NCBI GenBank assembly: GCA_002363385.1
Contig: DEVL01000003.1
Location: 945,850-958,041, forward strand
From: Stenotrophomonas maltophilia
GTDB lineage: Bacteria > Pseudomonadota > Gammaproteobacteria > Xanthomonadales > Xanthomonadaceae
Length of the DNA stretch: 12,192 bases
Direction of reading: 5' to 3'
Part shown: positions 6,479-12,192 of the stretch, one piece after another
How the letters are laid out: each line of letters begins with the position of its first letter
Numbering within the stretch: the first letter of the stretch is position 1
Translations under genes and position numbers: made by a program
Notes under the pieces: model-generated
Seen by the model: the letters and a program-made list of their open reading frames with translations, nothing else
Databases searched by the model: none
Told to the model about the DNA's origin: nothing

Positions 6479-8452
6479 TTACTTGGCGTAACGGCCACCG
6501 CAGTTGCTGTCTTCGCCCGGGCCAGTGTCGATCGTCGCCAGCAGGGCAGCCGGCGGGGCGATGCTGCCCAATGCCAGCGCGATCGCTCCGCGGATGCCCA
6601 GCGCCTTGAAGTCCGGGCGGAACGAAGGATCCTTGAAGGTGCCGCCAATGCGCAGCGGCGAGCGCAGCGCCAGGATGCTCATGTCCTTAGGACGTGGCCG
6701 CAGCAGCAGGTCCAGTTGTTCCTGCTTCAGATCCACCTTGCCTTCGCCGAGGATCAGAGTGTCGGTGGTATCGAAGGCGAGCGAACGCGACTGCATCACG
6801 CCGTTGTCCACCGCGAAATCGCCCCACGCACAGCGCAGCGGAATCTGCTTGTCGCCAGTGAACAGGAACTTCACCGACTCGGCCACATCCAGTCCGGCCA
6901 GTTCCATGATCAGATTGCCGACATGGCCGCGGCCGATGCCCAGGGCTACCGCGCCGTCTGAACTGCCCAGCATCGCTGCCACCGAATTGCCCTGGCCGGT
7001 CAGATTGATATCACCGCTGATGCCGCCCGAGGCCTGCTCTGCCAGCTTCGCATCCGGGAACAGCTTGCCCAGCTGCACCTTGCGGATGGTGGCCTGGAGC
7101 TGCGTGGAGATCGCTTGTTTACGCGCGTCCATCCGGATCGTGCTGCGGATATCGCCACCGGCCACACCGAAGTTCAGCGGCTCCAACCGCAGCAGGCCAT
7201 CATTGAGCTTGAGATGGGCATCCATGTCATCCAGCGGCAAGGTCGGCGAATTGATCCGCTGCGCCTTCCAGCGCACATCGGCATCCATCGCCCGCAGCTT
7301 GGACAGATCGTACGGCGTCTCCGGCAGCACCTTGGCACTGGCCGCCAATGCAGCGGCCTTGGCCTTCTGTTCGGCATTGGCCGACTCCCCGGCACCGGTC
7401 TTTGGCGGCGCACCGATGAACCCGGCCAGATCATCGAAGTCCAACCGTTTGGACACCAAGTCCGCCTTCAGGAACGGCCGTTCACCGCTTACATCGATCT
7501 GCGCGGTACCACCCAGGTCGCTGTCACCGGCGGTACCGGTGAAATTCTCATAGCGCCAGACAGCATTGTCGCGCTTGAGCCGCCCCTTGAGCCTGTACGG
7601 CGGCGTGGAGGGCATGGCGACCCCGATCAGCGGGTATAGATCCTCCATGTCCTGCCCACTCAACATCAATTCCAGATCGAACACGCGCAGCTGGAACGGA
7701 TTGGTCAACGTGCCACTGGCGATCGCGTGCGTGCTGCCGGCCCGCCCGTCCAGATGGATCCGGAACGGATGACCGGTATTGGTCAGCTCCAACGGCGACT
7801 CGGTATTGCCCTCCAGCGAGAACGGATTGCCCTGCCAGCGGCCCTTGCCCTTGACCAGCAGCGGCGGACCACTGTCTTTGTCGCGTGGCTTGCCACTGTC
7901 GAGCGATACCAGCACATCCGTCTTCCCCGCCGCATCGCGGAACTGCAGCCGCCCATCATCGACCAGCAACCGTTGCAGCACCGGCGGATCGCCGTCGCTG
8001 GGCCCCAGGAAATCCCAATTGCCCGGTTGATCCTTGTCCGGTGCGGTCTCCAGCAGCACATCCGGGCGGACCAAGCGGATTTCCGGAATGCGTACTTGCC
8101 CACGCAGCAACGGCCACACCCGCAGATCGATCTCCGCCCGATCGGCCGTCGCCATCTGCGGCTGCCTGGCCCAGGTTGCATTGGCAAAGGTCAGCCCATC
8201 ACCGCGCACCGTCGTGACCCGGCCCAGATCGACATCCAGATCCCCATGGATATGGAACTCCCGCCCGGTCTTGGCCTGCACCGCGCGTTCCACCGGCCCC
8301 TTGAACCAGTTCCAATCCCACAACGCGATCAGAATCAGCAGTGCAGCAAACAGAAACACCAGAACCGCCAGCCACCGCTGCCCCCGCTTGCCAGGACGAC
8401 GCCAGCGCCAGCGGGAACGAGACGGAGCATCGGAAGGAACAGGGGAGGGCAC
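6479..8452 (-). CDS. AsmA family protein, membrane-anchored, start at an internal GTG
   Basis: AsmA-like proteins are anchored in the inner membrane with a long periplasmic part, and are linked to outer-membrane assembly and lipid transport. From the start I prefer, the product has 657 residues: a basic N-terminus (SRSRWRWRRPGKRGQRW), one membrane segment at about 27-45, then WFKGPVERAVQAKTGREFHIHGDLDVDLGRVT, the hallmark AsmA opening. The C-terminal part carries LLLRPRPKDMSILALRSPLRIGGTF, PDFKALGIRGAIALALGSIAPPAALLATIDTGPGED and a final Cys-Gly, as in the family. The GTG at 8461 is in frame but overlaps the anti-16S-like sequence GGGGAGGTGA. The GTG at 8452 sits 8 bases after GGGGAGG, ideal spacing, so it is more likely the start. 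It is a stand-alone gene, convergent with the CBS gene and downstream of a repeat-rich stretch. Confidence 0.92.
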   Translation of the reverse strand: MPSPVPSDAPSRSRWRWRRPGKRGQRWLAVLVFLFAALLILIALWDWNWFKGPVERAVQAKTGREFHIHGDLDVDLGRVTTVRGDGLTFANATWARQPQMATADRAEIDLRVWPLLRGQVRIPEIRLVRPDVLLETAPDKDQPGNWDFLGPSDGDPPVLQRLLVDDGRLQFRDAAGKTDVLVSLDSGKPRDKDSGPPLLVKGKGRWQGNPFSLEGNTESPLELTNTGHPFRIHLDGRAGSTHAIASGTLTNPFQLRVFDLELMLSGQDMEDLYPLIGVAMPSTPPYRLKGRLKRDNAVWRYENFTGTAGDSDLGGTAQIDVSGERPFLKADLVSKRLDFDDLAGFIGAPPKTGAGESANAEQKAKAAALAASAKVLPETPYDLSKLRAMDADVRWKAQRINSPTLPLDDMDAHLKLNDGLLRLEPLNFGVAGGDIRSTIRMDARKQAISTQLQATIRKVQLGKLFPDAKLAEQASGGISGDINLTGQGNSVAAMLGSSDGAVALGIGRGHVGNLIMELAGLDVAESVKFLFTGDKQIPLRCAWGDFAVDNGVMQSRSLAFDTTDTLILGEGKVDLKQEQLDLLLRPRPKDMSILALRSPLRIGGTFKDPSFRPDFKALGIRGAIALALGSIAPPAALLATIDTGPGEDSNCGGRYAK

Positions 8453-8458
8453 AGTATT

Positions 8459-8467
8459 CACCTCCCC
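8459..8467 (-). promoter_or_regulatory. Shine-Dalgarno sequence deciding the AsmA start
   Basis: On the minus strand GGGGAGGTG (8467-8459) continues into A at 8458, giving GGAGGTGA, fully complementary to the 16S rRNA 3' tail. The GTG inside it (8461-8459) would have to act as ribosome site and start codon at once. The next in-frame GTG, at 8452, is 8 bases downstream and is the natural start. Confidence 0.75.
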
Positions 8468-8527
8468 ATGGTTGCCCTTGCATCGTGCAGGCAGCGCGAA
8501 GCATTGGTAAGGGTACTGTCAGGGTTA

Positions 8528-8569
8528 GGCGTGCCGATCCTCGTCGTCGCCGCTGGCGACGACCACGCC
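8528..8569. repeat. Two-part hairpin in the gene-free stretch
   Basis: GTCGTCGCC (8543-8551) and GGCGACGAC (8555-8563) form a perfect 9-bp stem with a 3-base loop. Directly outside, GGCGTG (8528-8533) pairs with CACGCC (8564-8569), with a 9-base bulge on the left side only. No gene covers 8453-8892. The hairpin lacks a T run, and on the minus strand it lies 76 bases before the AsmA start, so it could be in the AsmA leader or be a remnant of a repeat. Confidence 0.5.
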
Positions 8570-8645
8570 AGGCGCAGTACGGCGGCCATGCTTGGCACCG
8601 GTCCAACCAGGGTTTTGACCTTCTCAGGCCACCAGCCAACGGTGA

Positions 8646-8757
8646 GCGGGGCGGTGCGGGTGGGTTGGCGGGACCATGAGCGCCATGGATGGCGCGACAT
8701 GAGCCCCCAGGGATGGGTTCACGGCGTGTCCCGCCAACCCACCCGTGCCGACCCCGC
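8646..8757. repeat. Long inverted-repeat element enclosing two hairpins
   Basis: The outer arms 8646-8674 and 8728-8757 are complementary over about 29 positions with one gap and two DNA mismatches. In RNA those two mismatches read as G-U pairs, so the stem would be almost continuous. The innermost part, GGGTGGGTTGGCGGGAC against its complement, is perfect. Between the arms lie two further hairpins: GCGCCAT (8680-8686) with ATGGCGC (8689-8695), and GAGCCC (8701-8706) with GGGTTC (8715-8720). The whole would fold as a three-way junction or cruciform. It looks like a dispersed repeat of Xanthomonadaceae genomes, which I recall seeing in intergenic DNA but cannot verify here. No gene covers it. 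Confidence 0.7.
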
Positions 8758-8794
8758 CTGGCGCATTCCTGACGCCCGAGTCGCTCTTGGTCTC

Positions 8795-8854
8795 GCTCTT
8801 GCTGTTGCTGTTGCTAGTGCTAGTGCTAGTGCTAGTGCTAGTGCTCTCGCTGGT
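8795..8854. repeat. Hexanucleotide microsatellite (GCTAGT and variants)
   Basis: Ten 6-base units run head to tail: GCTCTT, GCTGTT twice, GCTAGT five times (8813-8842, perfect), then GCTCTC and GCTGGT. The pattern is GCTNNT for nearly all units. It starts 37 bases after the inverted-repeat element and ends 38 bases before the stop of hlyIII, so it would be in the 3' untranslated part of the hlyIII mRNA. Perfect short tandem repeats change copy number by slippage. The repeat encodes Ala-Ser or Thr-Ser runs in non-genic frames, but no supported gene includes it. Confidence 0.9.
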
Positions 8855-8892
8855 CCGGGTGCCGTCGCACTTGCCTGGCAGAAAAACAGCAA

Positions 8893-9528
8893 TCAGAGAA
8901 TCTGCGCCGTCACCGCAACGAAGTGGCACACACTCCCGCCGATCACGAACAGATGCCAGATCGCATGCGAATACGGCACCGACTCCCGGTGATAGAACAC
9001 CGTCCCCAACGTATAGAACACACCGCCGGCCAACAGCCAGCCCAGGGTCCACGCATCCAGCGAATGCCACATCGGCTTGATCGCCACCATCACCATCCAG
9101 CCCATCGCGATATAGATGATCGTCGACAACAGCTTGAAGCGGCCCGTATAGAACAGCTTGAACACCACGCCGAACAGCGCCAGCGCCCAGATCGCCGTGA
9201 ACATGCCCCAGCCCCACGGGCCGCCGCGCAGCCCGATCAGCGTGAACGGTGTATACGTCCCGGCGATCAACAGATAGATCGCGCAGTGATCAAATACCTT
9301 CAGCCGGCCCTTCGCGACCGGATGCTGGATCGCGTGATACAGCGTGGAGGCCGTATACAACAGCAGCAACGCCACCCCGAACACGATCGCGCTGGCCAGC
9401 TGCCAGCCGTCGCCATAGATGGCAGCCAGGGTGATCAGTACCGCACTGCCAGCCAGTGCGGCAACGGCGCCAAGCCCGTGGGTCAAGGCGCTGGCGATTT
9501 CTTCTCGAACGGAAACGACAGAGGTCAT
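8893..9528 (-). CDS. Hemolysin III / PAQR family membrane protein
   Basis: This is an integral inner-membrane protein of the HlyIII (YqfA, PAQR) family. The animal members are adiponectin receptors with zinc-dependent ceramidase activity; the bacterial role is poorly known, and the 'hemolysin' name comes from one Bacillus study. The product has 211 residues with seven hydrophobic segments. Typical motifs are ALTHGLGA (14-21), STLYHA (61-66), FDHCAIYLLIAGTYTPF (79-95) and YSHAIWHLF (186-194). The probable metal ligands H65, H188 and H192 are present, with D80 and H202 also conserved in type. The start at 9528 gives the family N-terminus (VREEIASALTHG). A further upstream ATG at 9576 adds 16 residues of no family likeness. 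There is no ribosome site; a stem-loop abuts the ATG instead. It lies 106 bases after prfC on the same strand. Confidence 0.93.
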   Translation of the reverse strand: MTSVVSVREEIASALTHGLGAVAALAGSAVLITLAAIYGDGWQLASAIVFGVALLLLYTASTLYHAIQHPVAKGRLKVFDHCAIYLLIAGTYTPFTLIGLRGGPWGWGMFTAIWALALFGVVFKLFYTGRFKLLSTIIYIAMGWMVMVAIKPMWHSLDAWTLGWLLAGGVFYTLGTVFYHRESVPYSHAIWHLFVIGGSVCHFVAVTAQIL

Positions 9529-9580
9529 GGCGATGATCGGATGTGCGGGGAGGGGGAGCCCGCTCCCCCCTATCATCGCC
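9529..9580 (-). promoter_or_regulatory. Nested stem-loop directly before the hlyIII start codon
   Basis: GGCGATGAT (9529-9537) and ATCATCGCC (9572-9580) are perfect 9-base complements. Inside them, GGGGGAGC (9552-9559) and GCTCCCCC (9562-9569) form a second perfect 8-bp stem with a 2-base gap (one pair would open in the RNA). In the hlyIII mRNA the last base of the outer helix is immediately followed by AUG, so the helix covers the place where the ribosome would bind. No Shine-Dalgarno sequence lies within 15 bases of the AUG. A regulatory role is inferred. Confidence 0.5.
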
Positions 9581-9610
9581 GCGATGGCCCGCGCATGCAC
9601 GCGCGCCTGT

Positions 9611-9630
9611 TCAGCCGACAGATCGGCTGA
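9611..9630 (-). terminator. Hairpin after prfC, possible weak terminator
   Basis: TCAGCCGA (9611-9618) and TCGGCTGA (9623-9630) form a perfect 8-bp stem with a 4-base loop, 4 bases beyond the prfC stop. On the minus strand it is not followed by a T run, so it is either an inefficient terminator allowing read-through into hlyIII or a 3'-end stabiliser. Confidence 0.4.
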
Positions 9631-9634
9631 GCGA

Positions 9635-11239
9635 TCAGCTGACCGAGACGCTGTGCGCTGCCTCGCGCGTGGCAGCGAAGCGCACATCCGGCGCGCGCTC
9701 CTGCGCCAGCTGCAGGTTGACCCGCGTCGGTGCCAGATACACGAGCTGGCCGGCGGCATCGATGCTCAGGTTGCCGGCGTTCTTCTCGCGGAACTCCTCC
9801 AGCTTCTTTTCGTTGCTGCAGGTGACCCAGCGCGCCGTGGTCACACTGACCGGCTCGAACGTGGCTTCCACCCCGTACTCGTCCTTCAGACGGTACGCCG
9901 CCACATCGAACTGCAGCACGCCCACCGCGCCCAGGATCAGGTCGTTGCTCATCAACGGGCGGAAGAACTGCGTCGCGCCCTCTTCGGACAACTGCGCCAG
10001 GCCCTTCTGCAGCTGCTTGAGCTTGAGCGGATCGCGCAGGCGCGCGCGGCGGAACAGTTCCGGCGCGAAGTTCGGGATGCCGGTGAAGCTGACGGCTTCG
10101 CCTTCGGTGAACGTGTCACCGATGGAGATCGTGCCGTGGTTGTGGATGCCGATCACATCGCCCGGCCACGCTTCGGCGGCGATCTCGCGGTCGCTGGCCA
10201 TGAAAGTCAGCGCATTGGCCAGCTTCATTTCCTTGCCGGTACGGACATGGAAGGTCTTCATGCCGGCCACGAAACGGCCCGAGCACACCCGCATGAACGC
10301 CACGCGGTCACGGTGCTGCGGGTCCATGTTGGCCTGGATCTTGAACACGAAGCCGGTCAGCTTGTTTTCCTGCGGTGCGATGACGCGGCCGGTGGTGGCG
10401 CGCGGCTGCGGGGACGGGGCATGCTCGACGAAGAAATCCAGCAGCGGCTGCACGCCGAAGTTGTTCACGCCCGAGCCGAAGAACACCGGCGTCTGCTTGC
10501 CCGCCAGATAGGCCTCCACGTCGAACGGATGGCTGGCGCCCTGCACCAGTTCCAGCTCGTCACGCAGGTCGGCCAGCATGCGCTCGCCGATCTTCTCGGC
10601 CAGCCCCGGCGAATCGATCGACGGGAAGATCGTCGAGTCCTGGCGGGTGAAGTTGCGGCCCTGCTCGTACAAGTGCACCTCACCGCTGATCAGATGCACC
10701 ACGCCCTTCAGGCGCTGGCCCATGCCGATCGGCCAGGTGACCGGCGCGCACTGGATCCCCAGCACGCTTTCCACTTCATCCAGCAGATCGATGGGCTCCT
10801 TGCCCTCGCGATCGAGCTTGTTGATGAAGGTCATGATCGGGGTATCGCGCAGGCGGCAGACTTCCATCAGTTTGATGGTGCGCTCTTCCACGCCCTTGGC
10901 CACGTCGATCACCATCAGTGCCGAGTCCACCGCGGTGAGCACGCGGTAGGTGTCCTCGCCGAAGTCGGCGTGGCCGGGGGTGTCGAGCAGGTTGACGATC
11001 TTGCCTTCGTACGGGAACTGCATCACCGAGGAGGTGACCGAGATCCCGCGCTCCTTTTCCAGCGCCATCCAGTCGGAGGTGGCATGGCGCGCGGCCTTGC
11101 GGCCCTTGACCGAACCGGCCATCTGGATCGCACCGCCGAACAGCAGCAGTTTTTCGGTCAGCGTGGTCTTGCCGGCGTCAGGATGGGAAATGATGGCGAA
11201 GGTGCGGCGGCGCGCAGCTTCGGTAGCGACTTCGGACAT
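9635..11239 (-). CDS. prfC: Peptide chain release factor 3 (RF3)
   Basis: RF3 is a cytoplasmic translational GTPase that removes RF1 or RF2 from the ribosome after termination. The product has 534 residues, in the normal range (about 527-534). The GTPase motifs are complete: G1 SHPDAGKTT (18-26), switch I with EKERGISVTSSVM (61-73), G3 DTPGH (86-90) and G4 NKLD (140-143). ATSDWMALEKERG and the C-terminal stretch FRPLMSNDLILGAVGVLQFDV are RF3 signatures that separate it from EF-G and LepA. The ATG at 11239 starts MSEVATEAARRRTFAIISHPDAGKTT, as in relatives. No clear Shine-Dalgarno precedes it. It follows the M23 peptidase gene by 72 bases on the same strand but has a promoter candidate of its own in that gap. 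Confidence 0.98.
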   Translation of the reverse strand: MSEVATEAARRRTFAIISHPDAGKTTLTEKLLLFGGAIQMAGSVKGRKAARHATSDWMALEKERGISVTSSVMQFPYEGKIVNLLDTPGHADFGEDTYRVLTAVDSALMVIDVAKGVEERTIKLMEVCRLRDTPIMTFINKLDREGKEPIDLLDEVESVLGIQCAPVTWPIGMGQRLKGVVHLISGEVHLYEQGRNFTRQDSTIFPSIDSPGLAEKIGERMLADLRDELELVQGASHPFDVEAYLAGKQTPVFFGSGVNNFGVQPLLDFFVEHAPSPQPRATTGRVIAPQENKLTGFVFKIQANMDPQHRDRVAFMRVCSGRFVAGMKTFHVRTGKEMKLANALTFMASDREIAAEAWPGDVIGIHNHGTISIGDTFTEGEAVSFTGIPNFAPELFRRARLRDPLKLKQLQKGLAQLSEEGATQFFRPLMSNDLILGAVGVLQFDVAAYRLKDEYGVEATFEPVSVTTARWVTCSNEKKLEEFREKNAGNLSIDAAGQLVYLAPTRVNLQLAQERAPDVRFAATREAAHSVSVS

Positions 11240-11247
11240 GGCGTGAC

Positions 11248-11315
11248 GCGCCCGCCCGGGGCGCTTTTCATGGAGATAAGCCGCTCAGTATAGCGGGGCG
11301 GGCGGCCGGGGTCAG
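11248..11315 (-). promoter_or_regulatory. Candidate prfC promoter and leader hairpin
   Basis: On the minus strand CTGACC (11310-11315) and TATACT (11287-11292) lie 17 bases apart. The -35 matches 4 of 6 bases and the -10 5 of 6. The -35 overlaps the TGA stop of the M23 gene. Transcription would begin near 11280. The leader of about 41 bases holds a 6-bp stem, GCGCCC (11248-11253) with GGGCGC (11259-11264), ending 8 bases before the ATG, where a ribosome site would normally be. The four T after the stem are on the plus strand, so this is not a terminator for prfC or M23. Confidence 0.45.
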
Positions 11316-12192
11316 GGCAGGGCGGATGGGCCGGGCTCATCGAGGGGCCGGGCGAAGCGCAGCTCGCCTTGCGGGGTCATGATGCGCACCGGAATCGAGC
11401 GCAGCCTCATGCCCGCATTGACCTGCACCGCGAAGTGCAGATGCGGAGCCGCGCTGTAGCCGGTATTGCCCGACAGCCCGATGCGCTGCGCGGCCTGCAC
11501 CTGCTCGCCGGGGCGCACCAGCACGCCGTTGTGCTGGAGGTGGGCGTACACCGCCATGCTGCCGTCCTCATGCAGCACCCGCACCAGGTTGGCCCGGCCC
11601 AGATCATGGCCCCGGTCCAGCCCATTGCCCCGATAACCGTCCAGGACCTGCATGACGGTGCCTGCCCGCGCCGCGAGCACGGGGGTGCCCTCAGGCAGGG
11701 CGAAGTCGATGGCCTCGCGGTTCTCCGGGTCGCTGTGGCTGAAATGGCCCTGCGGCGCCTGCCCAACCTGGATGCGGGCGGCATCGAACGGTAGCTGGTA
11801 GGCCACCTCCTGGGGCCGCGCGGCGGGGTCGCCCGGCACGGCGGTCAGATCCAGCCGGATCGCGGTTGAACCGGTGGGCGGCTGAAGGCGGGTCATTACC
11901 ACGCTGGCAGATCCGGCGATCACCGTCTGCATGGGCAAGCCCGGGAGGGCCGGGGTGCCTGCGGCCGGCTGCAGGGCGACCTGGATCGGGCCGGCCACGC
12001 GGTTGTCCACGCGCGCCTGCCAGCGCTCGCCAGCCGCTTCCAGGGTCAGCACGGCCAAGGCCGGTACATCCGTGGCAAGGCCGTCGCGGGGTGACGAAGC
12101 GGGTGCTGGCCGGTCGAGGTGCCATCCCGTCCGCCAGTTCACCCCCGGGCCGGCCCAGGCGTTCGGTACCGTCATCATCATCATCATCATCA
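11312..12192 (-). CDS. M23 (LytM) family metallopeptidase, 5' end outside the window
   Basis: This is a secreted zinc peptidase of the M23 family. Such proteins either cut peptidoglycan peptide bridges or, when degenerate, activate amidases. The visible 292 residues begin in a run of Met codons; AWAG at 11-14 looks like a signal-peptide cleavage site, so the n-region of the signal peptide is probably beyond the edge. The M23 domain spans about 145-260. The zinc ligands are H152, D162 and H252, in HSDPENREAIDF and APHLHFAV, with the catalytic histidines H217 (YAHL) and H250. All are present, so it should be an active enzyme. A beta-rich N-terminal region (about 45-130) has no motif I recognise. 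RNL-type periplasmic anchors or LysM repeats are not seen. It is upstream of prfC on the same strand. Confidence 0.93.
   Translation of the reverse strand, partial: MMMMMMTVPNAWAGPGVNWRTGWHLDRPAPASSPRDGLATDVPALAVLTLEAAGERWQARVDNRVAGPIQVALQPAAGTPALPGLPMQTVIAGSASVVMTRLQPPTGSTAIRLDLTAVPGDPAARPQEVAYQLPFDAARIQVGQAPQGHFSHSDPENREAIDFALPEGTPVLAARAGTVMQVLDGYRGNGLDRGHDLGRANLVRVLHEDGSMAVYAHLQHNGVLVRPGEQVQAAQRIGLSGNTGYSAAPHLHFAVQVNAGMRLRSIPVRIMTPQGELRFARPLDEPGPSALP
12172..12192 (-). repeat. ATG triplet repeat at the 5' end of the M23 gene
   Basis: On the minus strand at least six ATG codons run in frame (12190-12173), and the two bases before them (12191-12192) fit a seventh. The run leaves the window, so its length is unknown. 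It encodes a string of Met in the hydrophobic core or at the very start of a signal peptide. A change in copy number keeps the frame. Confidence 0.85.

Noticed and set aside
8795..8854. CRISPR-like array
   Set aside because: The units are 6 bases with no spacers, so this is a microsatellite; no cas gene is in view.
7727..8992. Open plus-strand frame of 421 codons running across the repeat region
   Set aside because: It is antisense to AsmA in its first half and then reads the inverted repeat and the hexamers as Ala-Ser. It has no ribosome site and no family likeness.
8624..9217. Minus-strand frame with a Thr-Ser-Thr-Ser run
   Set aside because: It overlaps hlyIII in another frame and the repeat run is just the translated hexamer microsatellite.
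11248..11268. Plus-strand rho-independent terminator (stem followed by TTTT)
   Set aside because: No plus-strand gene ends here and the T run is only four long; it is treated as a leader hairpin of prfC.
9419..11293. Open plus-strand frame of 624 codons
   Set aside because: It is antisense to prfC and part of hlyIII. The RF3 protein is certain, and the antisense product is Arg/His/Gln-rich without domains.

Overview
The window is a high-GC, gene-dense piece of a gammaproteobacterial chromosome. The protein sequences (a large N-GKR/KDGASSIYGSDA-type TonB receptor, a GtrB-like glycosyltransferase next to a CBS protein, AsmA, HlyIII, RF3, an M23 peptidase) and the palindrome-rich intergenic DNA point to Xanthomonadaceae, most likely Stenotrophomonas or a close relative. 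This is recognition from memory and was not checked by a search. I see no CRISPR array, transposase, prophage gene, tRNA or rRNA. Almost everything is chromosomal housekeeping and cell-envelope work.

Layout. 1-1915 (minus): the first 638 codons of a TonB-dependent outer-membrane receptor whose C-terminus lies outside the window, with an AT-rich promoter and leader region to about 2165. 2203-2229: a strong minus-strand terminator for the next gene. 2263-3120 (minus): a secreted, probably outer-membrane beta-barrel protein of unknown function, with its own promoter and a structured leader. 3240-4136 (minus): the redox chaperone Hsp33 (hslO), divergent from 4216-4965 (plus), monofunctional peptidoglycan transglycosylase (mtgA). 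5005-6024 (plus): a GtrB-like polyprenyl-phosphate glycosyltransferase that may be read from a leaderless mRNA. It overlaps by 41 bases a two-CBS-domain protein (5984-6415). 6439-6464: nested GC-rich palindromes between convergent genes. 6479-8452 (minus): AsmA-family protein, with the start revised to an internal GTG. 8453-8892: 440 bases with no gene but rich in repeats: a hairpin, a 112-base inverted-repeat element with two inner hairpins, and a GCTAGT-type hexamer microsatellite. 8893-9528 (minus): HlyIII/PAQR membrane protein, with a nested stem-loop abutting its start codon. 9635-11239 (minus): release factor 3 (prfC). 11312-12192 (minus): M23 metallopeptidase whose 5' end runs out of the window inside an ATG triplet repeat.

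How they fit together. The main theme is the envelope: nutrient uptake (receptor), outer-membrane protein, glycan polymerisation (MtgA), lipid-linked sugar donor (GtrB-like), AsmA (lipid or outer-membrane homeostasis) and wall cleavage or activation (M23). Hsp33 and RF3 are cytoplasmic protein-quality and translation factors. The only tight transcriptional unit is the glycosyltransferase with the CBS gene. I found no convincing undescribed multi-gene system. The points most worth a second look are RNA-level structures (hlyIII leader, leader of the unknown beta-barrel gene) and the composite repeat at 8528-8854.
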